NCBI GenBank assembly: GCA_034687125.1
Contig: JAQGBZ010000271.1
Coordinates: forward strand, 23,068 to 87,067
Reading direction: 5' to 3'
Length of the DNA: 64,000 nucleotides
From: Neelides folsomi
Lineage: Eukaryota; Arthropoda; Collembola; Neelipleona; Neelidae
The notes below the pieces were generated by a model, which saw nothing but the letters and a program-made list of their open reading frames with translations, was not told the DNA's origin and did not search any database. The translations under genes and the position numbers were made by a program. The stretch's first letter is position 1; each line of letters starts with the position of its first letter. Below, piece by piece: positions 1 to 14,000 of this stretch.

Positions 1-570
1 AAAAAGTAGAATCCGTTTGTATTTCAAGTCTTGATCCAGGAAGGAACGTTAACGTTTTAGCACTTGGTTGTGATTATGGACTTGTCAGGTAATTAAAATA
101 AATATTATAACTATAATATTAATAGTTTTAAAAAAACGTTAAACATTATTAAGAAATTCAATTCATGAATTGCAATAATTTAATTTATATTGTTTTGTAG
201 AATATATTCAACGTGGGACATGAAATTTTTAAATGAAATAAAAGCTTTTCCATTATCAATTCTTGGAGTTAAAAGGTATGTAAACGCTTTAGATAATCAA
301 TTTAAAAACATAGTCTAATTTTTATAATAATCAGAATTAAAATTAATTATGCAATCAAACATCAAGGTCTTCTCAACTAATATAAAATAAGATTAACTTT
401 TAATAAATATTAATGTTTTTAAATTAAATAGCATTCGGTATTCGCGAGACGGGAGACGACTTTACTGCTTAGGCAAATCACACGAACATTCCATAAGCAT
501 GGCGTTTCAACTTCCTTCACTCTTCTCATTAGGAAATACTCGTGCAACATCTTCAGCCTCTTCTAATTGA
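1..570 (+). CDS. LYST/mauve-like BEACH-WD40 protein, C-terminal end (partial)
   Basis: Last three exons of a gene that begins before the window: 1-88, 201-275 and 432-570 (TGA at 568-570), with GT-AG introns whose phases join. About 100 residues are read. They form a WD40-type repeat with the stretch NVNVLALGCDYGLVRIYSTW, then a blade with YSRDGRRLYCLG and a short tail ending SSASSN. This resembles the C-terminus of human LYST as I remember it ([20 protein letters not shown] followed by CDGHHLYTANSDG). LYST/Beige/mauve proteins are very large PH-BEACH-WD40 proteins that control the size and fusion of lysosome-related organelles. The BEACH domain is outside the window, so a related BEACH-WD40 protein remains possible. 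The third-exon tail is short and lacks the Trp-ending last blade of the human protein. Confidence 0.6.
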
Positions 571-3500
571 ATCAAAACATTTAACAATTAACTCTTTTTA
601 TAATAATAATTTTGCTTCATATTTCTGTCATATTTTCTTTAAATACTTATATAGTATTATCTTATTGTAAAAACATATATATTGTACGCAATACGCATAT
701 TTATTCATTCCTATAAAACTATGATATTTTAAATATAAGTAAAGCTTAAATACTTAATTATAAAGTATCTTACGATTATAATAAAATAATGTTTAATTTA
801 CTTTTATATTAATTATAAGTTAAATTAAGTTAAGTTAAATTCTCATCAAGTTTTTAAACCAAAAATGTACAAATACCTATACTATAATTCCAATGTACTT
901 TATAGCTTTCTCTGCATTCCAAAATAGATAAGTTATGTACACCCAAAGGGAATTTTAAAGTTTTAATAAAATATATTAAGTAATGTTTTTGTACCTTATA
1001 AAAATATACTAATACATTAAACTTTTAAAATAAAATCAATTTAAGTAATATAAAATAAGAGCGAGTGACAAAAGATAATAATATTACCTAAGATTGTAGT
1101 ATTTAAGTTAAATACCTTTTAAGCTGATTTAGCAATTTATTTTATAAAATACTTCTAAATCTTCAAAATGAATACGATAATTAAATAAAATAGCGAGTAA
1201 GTTAATAAAAATAGCCATATTACCCAATACAGTTAACTGAATTGTGATTTTACTTATAAAGTGAGAAAATGATTTTTAAATAAATATAAAATTTATCATT
1301 TCACTGACGGTTTTCCAATCCATTTATTTGTCAACTTAAGAGTACAAGGTGTAATTTATCCTCATAAACATGAGGAAATCTTGTTACTTCTCATCATTAA
1401 ACACGTGCTTCGCCTTCTCAATTTTATTAATCCCCACTTTCATTTCTTCCTAATTAAAGGAGAGAATGAGGAATTTGAATTAACCTTGACTTTCATGCCA
1501 TTTCTTTCCCTCCAATTAAAATTGTTCGCTTGCTTGCTCACAGTTCACGACTTCACAAATCTGTGCCTTCGCGATTAAAGCAGTTTTTACAGTATAAAGT
1601 CCAACATGCTGAAGAGGTTCGTGTTTATTGTAATAGTATGCATATGCAGAAACAATCTTTCTTCCGAATTCCTGTTTTTTGACTTGTTCGTCTGTTGCAC
1701 TCTGCATAAAAACTCTTCCTAATCTTCCTAAACAAACTTATGAAAAGCAGGAAGGAAAAAGGATCATATACATATCTGTACTTGTACATATAACACATTC
1801 CTTATATGTATACAATACGAGTATAAATACATAGATTGAAAGTTCTTCAAACTTGTACTTTTATGCATAAATTCATTGAAGAGTCCTTTGTGTATCACTA
1901 TTCACTATCAGAATAATCACTTTTGCATATAATATAGATTAATATTGTAGCTTTAAGAAGTTGTTTTCCTATCGGCAGTACGTGCCTTTATAACATTAGC
2001 TTGGTCAATATACCAAGATATAATCTACCACAAGAACGAGTTGTGTATATTTAAGGGATCTTAATTCTTTGAACTTTCATTCGGCTCTCTCAAGTCTTTT
2101 CAAAAGATTACGCGTATCTGTGTACGAGTACTCGTATACAAATAAAGTTTTGAATTTTTAAAAGAATAAAGTGAAATAACTCTTGAAAAATCCATTAAAA
2201 GATGATAAAACATTGTAAAGTTGATGCGTTTTTCGTTGTAAAATGTTTATATTTGGTGAAAATGGTACTTGGAAGAGACGAGAAGACAGATGTATTTATT
2301 TAAAGGAGGAAATTAGAGATATTTTTGGAGTACAAATAAAAAGATGAGTCTTGTTGTATATTTTCCAAGTGAAAAAGTTGAGAACGTGCGTAAGGGCATT
2401 TGTACACACATGAATTTTTAACGCCTTGTGGTGTGTTATTAGGAGTTATGTTTGAATGTGTGTGGATGGATGGATGAAATAACGTGGTTGTGTTTTGTAG
2501 AAGTTATATATTGCTTTTTAATGGTTACTCAACTGAGGAATTCAAGGGAAAGCGTCTCCGACCTTTGACTTTAAATCCGAGCAGAACAATTGTTAAAGAA
2601 ATATCACGAGCGAAACAATGGAGAACTGCCATATGCGAGATATGCCATTGGCCAATATTTTTTCTCTTTACATGAATTCTTATCTTTGGAAGTATCTCTG
2701 GACTTCATGGATGATCCCAAATTCCGTACAATTTCACCCAGCCTTCAAACACAATATTTAACCACTCACGCACGTTCCGAGTTTCGGCCTGTGATCGAGA
2801 TATCCAATTAGTATAAAGTAGATAAAGGTTAAATAGGAAAAAAATTAACCATTAGGGAAAGTAGAAATTAGCTTGGAGAATTCAAACAAATTAAATTGAA
2901 AAACATTGTTGGTTAAATTAAAGGTGATGGTCTATAGAGAACACAAGTTGAGTTCGAAGGAAAGTTTAAAGGGAGACAAGGACGATAAATTTCGTATTGT
3001 AGCCAACTGTCAACATTTTTGTGAATAAACTCAAGTTGCTATCAAAGTGTTTTTAGAGGTTTGGAATGGAAATGCTTACGAATGATTTGAATCGCAAATA
3101 AGAGTCGGATTATCGCAAGGAACTGGATTTGAAGAGCAAATGGAGATGAAGGGACGTTAAAAGAACAAAAGAACATCCAGTTTAAAAACCAGGAGAGTGA
3201 ACGGGAAGGAGATTCATTCTTCGAAAAACAGCAAATGGGAAAGAAGAAGATTTTAATGGTTCTTCTCTCCTACCATTATCCATTAAAAGCTCATCTTTTG
3301 ATCTTTTAATGTGACCTCGACACGATAAAACACTCTTTGCTTCTTCCCACCACGCAACGATTGACATTTTCACAATTCCAATAAACCACCATCAAGGAAC
3401 ATCAAGGAACAAGCATGCAAAAATTCTCTAAAACTATCAACTTGATAAAACAACTGCATTGAGAGATATTACCTTTTGATAAGAACATTTCTCTAGTTTT

Positions 3501-4199
3501 TTCCAATGATCGATACAACGACCAAAAATTAACTGCATTTCTATTATTATATTCAAGGGTAATGAATTTTCATAAATCAAGAAAAACCATATCTTCCATG
3601 CATTACATAATAATTTAATTATAAAGAGACGTTCCAATGAACTATTGATCAAAGAGTCATTTTTATTATAAATCACGTTTAATCTAGAATAAATTAATTA
3701 TTACATCTCATAGTTAATTGAATGATTGACATCTAATGTTAATTACAGTTAATTACATGCATTGTTACTTGTTAAAACATACTGGTATAATAAAAGCATA
3801 CAAGAAATCTCACCATAAAATATGTTAGCTATCGACTTATCAAGTGATGAAGCGTGCCATGTTGAAGTAAGCGACAAGGAAAAATCATCTTCACTCAATC
3901 GAAATTAGGGATGTAAATAAATGTAAAGATCATTCTCATCCAACCCCAGGTTCACCTTCACGCAGATTATCATTACTCCATCCATTTGGATTACAAAGGG
4001 GATAAATGCCAACATTGCTCTTCATTCTTCATTCATTTCTCATTGTGGAAATGATTCGTGAATAATAAGTGAATCGTCATTGGCGGAGGAAGGAGGCCCT
4101 GTGAAGGAGTCAAGAAATGGATTTAATAGGAAGATGGTGAGCCAGAGATGTTTATGGTGTCCGACTCATCTCGAAAGATTACGTAGTTTCGGTGGTGGA
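571..4199. other. Intergenic region between LYST-like and afadin genes
   Basis: AT-rich sequence rich in stops. It should hold the 3' UTR and poly(A) site of the LYST-like gene and distal upstream sequence of afadin. A tandem CATCAAGGAA duplication lies near 3391-3411. A 63-codon minus-strand frame at 1516-1707 and plus-strand frames at 2484-2811 are open, but I recognise no protein in them. No tRNA or transposon terminal repeats were recognised. Confidence 0.5.
1516..1707 (-). other. Unassigned 63-codon open frame
   Basis: Starts with ATG at 1707 and reads a mixed, polar sequence including GRKIVSAYAYYYNKHEPLQH and ending in TAA. It is not dominated by the low-complexity Lys/Asn/Ile/Phe runs typical of chance frames in this AT-rich DNA. 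There is no matching neighbour exon, signal peptide or motif that I recognise. It may be a single exon of an antisense gene or a chance frame. Confidence 0.12.
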
Positions 4200-5012
4200 G
4201 TCTCAACAACAATCTCCTACATATACAATTACATATTGTATAATATACAGGGGGTGGAGAGGGTGAGGGAACCGGGGGTTGGAAAGAGAGTTCCTGCCCG
4301 CGGGGGAAAAGTCAACGCCTTCCGAGTCGTCAGTCTCCTTCACCACACGACGGTGGATCCACCAAACTCCCGCCGCGCCCTCCGACTTCGACCATCTTCT
4401 TCCCCACACGGCTCCATCCCCCCGAATACCCGGCACAAGGGGTAGGGGGAGAAAAGCCCGAATTGACGCGAAGGTTCTGAGTGGAGATTTGTGGAGGGGA
4501 TTTGGAGGGAAGCTACGACCTACACGGCCAGCTGCCAATCCATCCACTCACGCCGTCACCCACTTGTCTTTTTCTCCGTCCATCGACCATCGATTTATCT
4601 ATCAAACAAGTCCAAGATTTTTATATTATTTCAATCCGTCGAACTCGTTACGAGTACTATTAGGGAACACACGAGTGGCACCAATCGGAACGGCGTCGAC
4701 CGATAAACTACAAAAATATCAAATTGAATATTTGGGTGGAATTCCATCCCGCTTATCAAACTCCGTCCGTGCCTTGTACTGCTATTTTCTACGAGACAAT
4801 TTATTAAAAGAGTTTTATAACAATTGTATGTGAATACGAGAAGAACTGTATTTTTCAAACTTGGTCCAAAGGTAACATTTAGACGCATTTATTGTAAAGT
4901 GATATGTGACTTTTAAATTTAAAGTTTGACCGTTATTATTTTGTGGAAAGCATTTATGTAAATTCTTCAAGAAGGAAGAGACCAAGAGTTGTTAGAACAA
5001 ATAATTGTATAA
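4200..5012 (+). promoter_or_regulatory. GC-rich upstream region, probable afadin promoter/5' UTR
   Basis: From about 4250 to 4560 the sequence turns abruptly GC- and CpG-rich (runs such as CCCGCGGGGG near 4296 and CGCCGCGCCC near 4372) against a strongly AT-rich background. A TATAATATA stretch lies at about 4237-4246, just 5' of it. The start codon of afadin is at 5013. Overlapping open frames on both strands here (the longest 4279-4833, +) are best explained by high GC lowering stop-codon frequency. The 4279 frame could act as an upstream ORF if transcription starts 5' of it. Confidence 0.45.
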
Positions 5013-8000
5013 ATGGGGACGGATGAAGGAGAAACGCTGAAAATGTCACAACCTCAGTCGAGAGAAACGCTGAGGCAGCTAATTGCCCAATGGAATGCCA
5101 ACCGACTAGATCTTTTTGAAATTTCCGAGCCCAACGAGGTATGAATTCTTGTTCTTATTTATGAACACATAATTATAATTCATAAACTTTTACATCAACA
5201 TTAAATATTGCAGAATAATATTAATAAATGGAAGGATTGTACGATTGTGACTTTGTGACTCAAGCCATTGTTTAATTTTACAGGAAGGAGATTTTCATGG
5301 CGTTATGCGATTCTACTTTCAAGAAGCAGGGGCGAAGGTGGCGACCAAGTGCATTCGGGTCGCGTCCTCTGCAAGTGCAAAAGCAGTCATTGAGACCCTT
5401 GTTGAGAAATTCCGTCCTGACATGAGAATGTTGTCCATTCCTCTCTACGCTCTTTACGAGATCCACGAGAACGGGGAAGAAAGACGGCTGGAGGAACATG
5501 AACGGCCGTTGTTGGTCCAACTCAACTGGCATTCGGATGATCGAGAAGGGCGGTTCCTGCTTAGGAGGCTTGATGACCAAGGCCGTTACAACTTCACGGT
5601 ACACATCCTCATCCTCTCTTTTGATGAGCTGATAATATAACTCGTAATATCCTTTTTCATTCACTAGACGAACAAAATGCAAGACATTCCCTTTGGAGAT
5701 AGTTTCAAGAGGAAGCTGAGCAAAAGGGAGAAGAAGCAACTTAAAAAATTACAAGAAAAAACAAAGGCGGAAGCCGCCAGTGTTGCTGAAAAACTTTATA
5801 CAGGTAAAGTCAAATAAAATATTTAATTTACTTATTTTACTAACAAACATTTTTAAATAATTGTGGTTTAATCTTTATTTACCCGACAAAAAATCTAAAA
5901 TCTACAACGATATTGATTAGAAAAATTGTCTTTCGAAATATTTAGTATTTTTGATTTAAATTAAGCAAACTCTTTGTACCTTTATTGCTTTATTTTATTA
6001 TTAATTAAAGAAATAAGTTTAAAAATTTAGATTTCCTTTGTAATTTTTTCCTCGTCCCGTAGGTTCCATTTTGTAGATTAAAAAACTTATTGTTCCGATT
6101 CGCTATGTAAAGGCGAAGTTCCCTGAATGACACGAATTAATTAGAGGAGGAAGTTGAGGGAGTGAATGTAATTAAGTGAGAGTGATCTATGGAGGAATAA
6201 TTACCTCTCATTGATTCCTTAATGGATATTTTGAGAATCACGAGGTTCCCCTTTCTCGCAAATTCATTTGCATGTTGCAATTTACCAACTCAAATTTGTT
6301 GGTATTACTTTAAAGCTCCACGGCTCAGAGGGCTCGCTCTCTATTAAATGAGTTTTAGATGAGGATGAGACATTCAAATCGAATTAGTTCGGTTTGGGTG
6401 GAGGCCCACCCCGCTAATCGTCACGGCTTAAATGAGGGCCAGCTCCACTAGGCTGACCAAACGAAACTAAGCACACTTCCTATTAACTTAATAAATGGAA
6501 ATCCTCACAGCAAATGAACATTCAGAATCAATGAATGAGAAACCCATTAAATGTACAGCAGTTCCATTTAACCTATCACGTGCAATTCCTCTTTTTTCTT
6601 CAAATTCAGCCCATAGGGTTCACAATTCTAAAGTTTAAATACATACTAAATAGCATGTGTCTGTCCATTTATAATGTGACAGTAATTAATATTTACTTGA
6701 TTGTTCTTGTGTCAGGAGTATTTATTTGAACGCCATAAACTGTCAAATTAGCAAATCCCGTGTAAAACAAATGTCTGGCGCAACTGAAAATGATCCTAAT
6801 GAATTGTTAATTTTTGATTTACAGAGGTTCCAGAAACAACATTCACAAGGTCAATTTCAAACCCAGAGGCTGTAATGCGTCGCAGACGACAACAGAAACT
6901 TGAAAAGAAGCTTGCTCAATTCCGTTCACGAGACGGCGGCCCAGACACCGGCGGAACCTTGAAGATTTACGGAGAATCCCTCTGTCGAGACGTGCCTTAC
7001 AAGACGCTTTTGCTCTCTGTCAATGACACGGCGGTGTATGTTGTGAAAGAAATGCTGGCTAAATACGCCCTTACTAACTATGACCCACAGCACTACTGCC
7101 TTGTGCAGGTATGGAATTGATCTTAAAACTCAATTATAATATTTTAAGGAAATAATAACATTGAACTCCCGAACTCCCCCTTAAGTACACTTTATTTACA
7201 AGATGTATGGGTTGGTGTTAACATTTTCAAATGCTCGATTTCAATTATTTAAGTAGGAAAACTCCTTATGACATTTTGTGCCAGAAACCTCGAAAGATGT
7301 TCAAAGCTTAAAATTTGGCGTTCAGCACGAAGGAGTTGGTTGTCATGATAGCTTGATGGGTTTTACACGTTGATTTGAATTGACAGGAAGGCTAGTTTTG
7401 AGGCTCGACGAGTTCTTTTGAACTTTTAATTTTTTGATATCCTGCTGAGATTCCTATTTCCTACCATATCATTACTATGATTGCCGAAGATGAGTCAAAC
7501 GTGAAGACCATTTAATAATATGGTAGTTGACAGTCGATCTAAAAAGTTTGACGCGATGTTATTTGAAGGCAATTTAATAGAATTGGAAGTTTAAGGAGTA
7601 AAACAAATAAATGAAGAAAATTCAAAAGTCAAACTATAAGAAACACAGGAAAAGAGCTAACATAAAAAGGTTTTAAGATAAGAATGAATGAGAAAAGGGA
7701 ATTAAGGAAATTTCCAGTTTTTCAAAAAGGACATGACAGACAATGAGAATTGCAAGATTATTATAAGCTCAAGATGAAAGTTGTGCCATGCGGGTATTAA
7801 TTAACTTGTGATGGAGCTTTACGGGAATTTAGATCAAATGGCAATTTGGGTAATGAAGCCCCAAGTTTCCTTTCTTCCCTTTAAACATAATTTCTTCTTA
7901 TTTTCTCATGAAAAGGTAATGACTGTTGTGTGCGCAGGTATGCGAGGGAGAAGGCGAGTACATCCTCGACGACGACGAGTCCCCGCTTTCCATCCTTATG

Positions 8001-11000
8001 AACCAGCCTTCGAGTCGTGGTGAGTCTCAGTGTGAATTTTGTTGAGGGAAAAGAGCCGGTCTCTTTCCCTTCTCGCTTTCTTCCGCTCTCTTCGCATTCG
8101 CATAATAGTGATATTTAAGACACGTCGAATTAATATTGGTTAAAAGTATTCCATTATAAATTGTAAATATGATGGGCCTTTGGTCATTCTCGACAAGGAG
8201 GCGAAACTGTCAATATGAAGTTGTTCTCGGTAATTAATTCATTTCCTTCTTTCTATTTTTTTATTTTATAGCAATTTTTTAGACACGTACTATTTAATAT
8301 CTTATAAGTATCATAAGGATAAATACTATCTTATCATACTATACTATCATAGTACATAGTTGTAAACTCTAAGAAAGACTTTTCATGTTATTTTCAATTT
8401 AGATTTTGTCAAGTGTTTTTTCCCCAAGACAGAATAAATTGTTTTTTATTATGGCTTTATAAGAGTTTAAAAGGTTTGGGTGGAGGACTGATTGAGAGCA
8501 AACAGACGAAATGCATCAATTTAAATCAGCAAAGAGAGAGGATCGTATAAAACACATTTCGCTTTTTCAATATTTATGAGAGAGTTTATTGTAAGTAAAA
8601 TAAATGTAAGTTGTCGGGTAAAATGTAAGATGAGAGATTCATCTTATGTGTTCGCAAAAGAGAAAAGTAAAAATTGGAACCATAAAATTTGGTCAGGAGG
8701 TAAAGTGAAGGTTAGGTTATGTTAAAGTCTTGTTAGCCAAAGTGGAGTTTTCCACATAAGGACGATTAGTCCAACGGCTTTGTTTATCTTTTTTATGGAG
8801 AATCTCCTCTAACTGAAAGGGGGTATAAATCCTTGGCATAAAAGTAATGAATTCTCTCCGACCTTTTATCTCCCTTCCTTCCTTTAAATAATAGACGGTC
8901 ATGTTGTGAATTTTATATATTTATATAAAAGAGAGCAAATGTGGATGTCGGATCAAATCTTCGTGATCTCCCTTTATGAGAAGATATTGAACATGGGAAA
9001 GTAATTTTATCATAATAATATTTAGTGAGTGAGAGAAAGCACTACAATAATATGATACATTGTAGCTATATTATGTTGAGAACGAAGAATTTCAATGTAC
9101 CTTGCAATAATGTACAATTCTTACTCCAAAATTTTCTCACGCCCTTTTATCTATATATTTAAGATTTGAACAATTTTCAATTTTTACTAGATATTTAATA
9201 ATAACGATCATCTTTAAACTAATACTTAATAATATTTAATAGTTTGTCATAATATCATTATGTATTATTATTTTTTATTCCAAGAATTCTCCATAAATTA
9301 CATATTTATGATGAATATGAAATAAGTAGCCTGCTCATGTCATTGATATACTAAGGGAAAGTCGAGTTTAGTATAAAGGTCCGTCCATGTAAGATCTCGT
9401 TTACATGCAAAAGAGATGAAAGGACCATTTTGAAATTGAAATGATGGGATGAGCCTCCGTTTCGTGTGTATAAAAGATTAAAATTGCTTGTCAATATTTT
9501 CTTAGAATTTCAAAATTCTCCCTATCTTTCAAGGGTTTTGAGCTTTTGAGGAAAGTGAAGGTCTTAGGGGGAAGTGAAGGGGGATTTGAGGAACGCGTAG
9601 TTGGCTTTTAACTTTTCGTGATTGAAAGGTCGTAAGGGATGAAGATGTGTTTAATATGGGGAAGCACGTCTCGTGACATTTGACACTTTAAGTGTGTGAA
9701 GGAGATTCCAGGGTAGAAAAATAAAGAGATAAAGGAGGAGTTAAAAGGATTTACTCATTTCAATTTTCTTCCTTGTCTCGGATCTCATTTATTTTGTCTC
9801 CCTACTAGCTCCTCATTAGGAGTAGGATCTATAGTGAAAAGGAAATGGCGGGGGCGAGGGGCGGATTTCCCCCAACTTTTCCTTTTATTCAATAATAATA
9901 GTAGGATGAAGGTTGATCAAATTACTTACCCGATCTGTTTTCACAAGGGAATCATGGGATATAGTACAAACAATACAAAGAACATGTCTAGATGTAAGAG
10001 TAATGGGGTACAATAACAAAAGGCATGCGAGAAGACAAATGAATTTTTGCAATAATATTAGTTCAAACCAACGTGATTTTTGTTACATGATGATTAATTT
10101 TATTTTATTTTATTTGCTATGTAGGATCTATCATGTTCCATGTTCGACGCCGCCCTCCTGATTTCCATCCGAGAAAGAGGAAGAAGAAGCCTGGGAGACG
10201 GACAGGAGACGAAGATATTGGAAGCGGCTATAGAGGAAGCTATGATGGACAAATTGAACCGCTGCTTATTGAGCTTCTTCCAGGTAAAGGAATTTAAGAA
10301 ATCCTTAAATTTAAAATTTAAACCCATTGTGTAGTTGGTTATTCATATTCAAATTGTCCTGTATGTAATGGATACTTCATTTTCAAACTCAAGTATGGTT
10401 CTTTTTTTAAGGGATACTTGTTAAAATGAATGGGGGACAGGATTAGGAATCTTTTCTAAGGACATTTTTTCACTTTGTGGGATCTTTTCATAGAATTAAT
10501 TTTTAAAGCTTTTCACCAGTTTCTTAGAATTTTTTCAAGGATATTTTTAAGGTAAGTTATAAAATAGAAGGTTTAGGATTTAAAATAGATGAGAACTGTG
10601 GGGAGTCTAAAATGGGGGGATATTTGGAAGATTAGAAGAGAAATGAATAGAATTTGACATTTTCAATGTGGGTAGATCAAACAAAAATTAGATTTTTTTG
10701 TATTTAAAATCGCATACTTGGAATGGAAAGTGTATCAAATTATAATAAAAGGTGAAGGGTGTTCTAGGATGCGTAGTTGGTTTGTAAGTGGAGGAAAACT
10801 TTCAATGAAATGCCTAAAGAGCTTATTTAATATTTAAGAGAAATAAGGTAAATACTTGGAAAATGTATGATCATAGAAAAATGCATGACGGAATAGAGAG
10901 CTTTCAGTTAAAAGTCATTTTAATACTATAACGTACACTATAAAGTATGTATCTGCATGTAAACCGCAAGAAGCGGATGTCTTGTTAAGCCTCTTATATC

Positions 11001-14000
11001 TCGAACTTTCACGGATAAATGTTTAAAATTGTTGATGAAGTGAATTTGGGGGTTTTTGAAGCCCTTAACTTTCAGAGTAAATGAAAGTTTTTTGATTGAT
11101 GAATGAATAAGGGAAGATTTTTCATTAGAGAAATAATTTATTTAAATGTTGCACAAGTTTTGAAAAGTTTTTAATTATTTTATTTTAATCATATTATGAT
11201 AAATACACTCGTGACTGTCATTGAAAGAAGTTGAATGGAATTAAATTATCTATTTTGAATTCGAAGTACCAAATTCATAGTTCAACGATTCGGTATTCGG
11301 TTATTGGCTATGTTCATTTTGAATATTTAAAAAAAATGTTTATCAAAATTATAAAAGGCGTTTAATTTTTTAAATTTAAGTAATTATTTAAATCACTTTC
11401 CATTTATTTCATAGATGAATGCGGAATTGAGAATTATCCATATAAATATTACGAGATGTATTTATCCTAAACTTACATTTATACTCGCAAATAACACATT
11501 TGTGTTCAATATAAATATAAGTAATCACAAAATCCTTAGATTTAATTTGGCATGAAAATTGGGTTTTTGGGATAAAAGTCAAGTTGACAGAAAGTTGAGA
11601 ACTAAAGTGTCTCGAAGGCTGATGAGCCTGATGACATAATGACAAGTCCTTTGTGGATTCGCGTCGTCATTCGAGACTTATTGAGTTGTTCTTTCCACTT
11701 TGATGAGTACCGTGTGTTTTATGGATTTGTTCTATTTCTGACTTTTCCATCAATTATTCATTTCCAGTTCTTCCTTTCTTTATTTCTGTAAGGGAATATA
11801 ATTTTTATTTTTAGTATTATCGTCTATTATATTCGTTATAAGGTCATAACCAGAATATGTAATATGGTGCGAGTAAGCGAGATTATTATTTGGAACTTCT
11901 TCCACTCAAATTTGTATAATGTTCGTTATTAACCACACAACTCGCCCACGCTTTTCATTTCTACCTGAAATAACAAATAAATGATGTGAACAAAAGGATG
12001 AACAAAAGGCTCGAAAAGAGATTTGACATTTCGAACCGGATTGAAAGAGTTTGTGAATGTTTTATGTAGGAAATCAATATCGTTGTGATTTCTTTAGAAA
12101 AAAGTTTGTAAATGCGATTCAATTTTGTTTGTTTCATTTGTTTGTATGTTCAATCAATTTGAGTTTTGTAATTTTTTCATGAATTCATTTGCGGTAGACC
12201 TAACTTTTCTGGGATTTGATATAACTGGACAAATAATTCTTTCGGTTAAATATGCAATTCTCAAAGGGAGGTTAATAAAGAAAAATTCCTTACTTCTTTT
12301 CATCATTTAAATGGAACTCCCACAGTTTCTTTCATTTTTTAATGGATTTCTACATCTAATAATTGTGAACTCTCTTTTTGTCATTTGGTGGTTTGATGCC
12401 ACAATAAAGAAATCGAGATATTTAAATGGATAGCAAATTGTTATATTTACTGGTTCCTTTTTATTCATTTGCAAATTGTGAATTTTAGGTTAGGTAAGGT
12501 TATCGATAATGTAACCAAATATTTATGTAGAATTTTTATAATAATTTTAATTGCATGATGGATAAGATTACCATTGGGCAAGACAAGTAATTTATGTTAT
12601 TCAAAGAATTCAAGTGCACTTTCACAACGTACCTAATCACAATCACTTAAAGTGATGTTTTGAAGAAAGAGCTCACCTTTTATGACATTGCTCGACTTAT
12701 TGATTTCGTGTCCACTTTCGATAAGACTGATAATAACATTTAAGCAAAATATTCGAATCCTTTAGTTTATGAATAATTTATGCTTAAATAGTTTCAGCAA
12801 CACTTAAAGAGTTAAACTTCATTAATATCATTGACATTGCGAATCTTGAATCTAATTAAGAATTAGAGTAGAGTCTCCAATGTGCTCACTCAATGTCAGT
12901 CTAATTGATTTTATTTGGGAAAGAGGAATGTGGGGAGAATTGGATTGTTGTACAGCCCTTTGATGTTCAACAGTTCATTTTGAATGTTACAGGAAGGGTA
13001 AACGATTTTGGTATCCAGATGTTGGTTAAAGGCTTTTACATTAAAGTTCTTATCGGACCATTTGTTTAATGTCGGGTTGAACGTCATGATGTTCGTTTTA
13101 AGTTTTTTCCTCGCCTTTTACAGATCGAAGTGAGTTTATCCGAGCGCATCAACTTCCATTCAATTAATTTGTTTTCTTTAACATCTTAATTTCATTTCAT
13201 TCTCACTTTTGTTTATTAAATTTCCCCATTTACATTCAGTCTAATTAACAAAGCTCGCTTCCTAGAAATCTATCAATTAGTATGGAATGAAAAGCATTTA
13301 GGATAAACAAAATATAAACAAAATATCCTTAATTTAAGAGTATAAACAATAGAAATATTATTTACTGATAGAAATTAGCTCATTGGAAGAACGATGTGAC
13401 TATCATTTTACTTTTACCCATTGTCAGTAAAAAAATATTTTTCGATGCATTGTTAATGCATTTGGTAGATGTATTGTACTATATCTGATACCAATAGAAG
13501 TAAGGATTTGACTATACTAAATAAATGTGTGAATGTTAAGAACGTGGATATGCCTGTGGTTGTAATTGAGAGAAGTGATTTTTAACAGAAACAGAATGGT
13601 ATTAATTCCCTATGAATCAAGCAATGAATGAAGAGTGATACGATGAGGGATGAATTTTCATTTTAGTTTAGGATTATAAATGGAAGGATCATCATATTTA
13701 ATTTTGCAAGTTGAGTCATTTCATTTGTTAAATTGAAATTTTGGGAGGAATTTAATTATTTTGAAATATTTAATAGATGGAAGTGAAACTGGGCGAAGGA
13801 TCACACTGGAGTCTGACGTAACAGAAGTTGGGAGCGAATGGGCGGGATTACAATTGGCGGGTCTTCGACCTCGTCACTGTGTCATTGCTCATACTGATGG
13901 GATTGTGACGGTCACTCCGTCGTCAAGAGACTCGGACATTTACGTGAACGGACAAAGGATCTACGAAACTACAATGCTCCAACACGGGACGATCATCCGG

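Noticed and set aside
2484-2811. Overlapping 63- and 73-codon frames as exons
   Set aside because: Two frames compete over the same bases, no splice partners were found, and no protein family was recognised.
4279-4833. 184-codon open frame as a protein-coding gene
   Set aside because: It spans the GC-rich block where frames on both strands are open, reads as low-complexity Ser/Pro/Thr/Arg and then AT-rich sequence, and has no recognisable family.
5278-5739. 153-codon minus-strand frame opposite afadin exons 2-3
   Set aside because: It is a shadow of the RA1-coding exon, whose plus-strand frame matches afadin closely.
6396-6411. GGGTGG-AGGC-CCACCC hairpin in afadin intron 3 as part of a tRNA
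   Set aside because: No A/B boxes or cloverleaf could be drawn around it.
10284-13776. A missing afadin exon between RA2 and FHA (the human HFAYYNYH segment)
   Set aside because: The flanking exons join directly in phase to read ELLPDGSETGRR, a natural shortened linker, and no matching frame was found in the intron.
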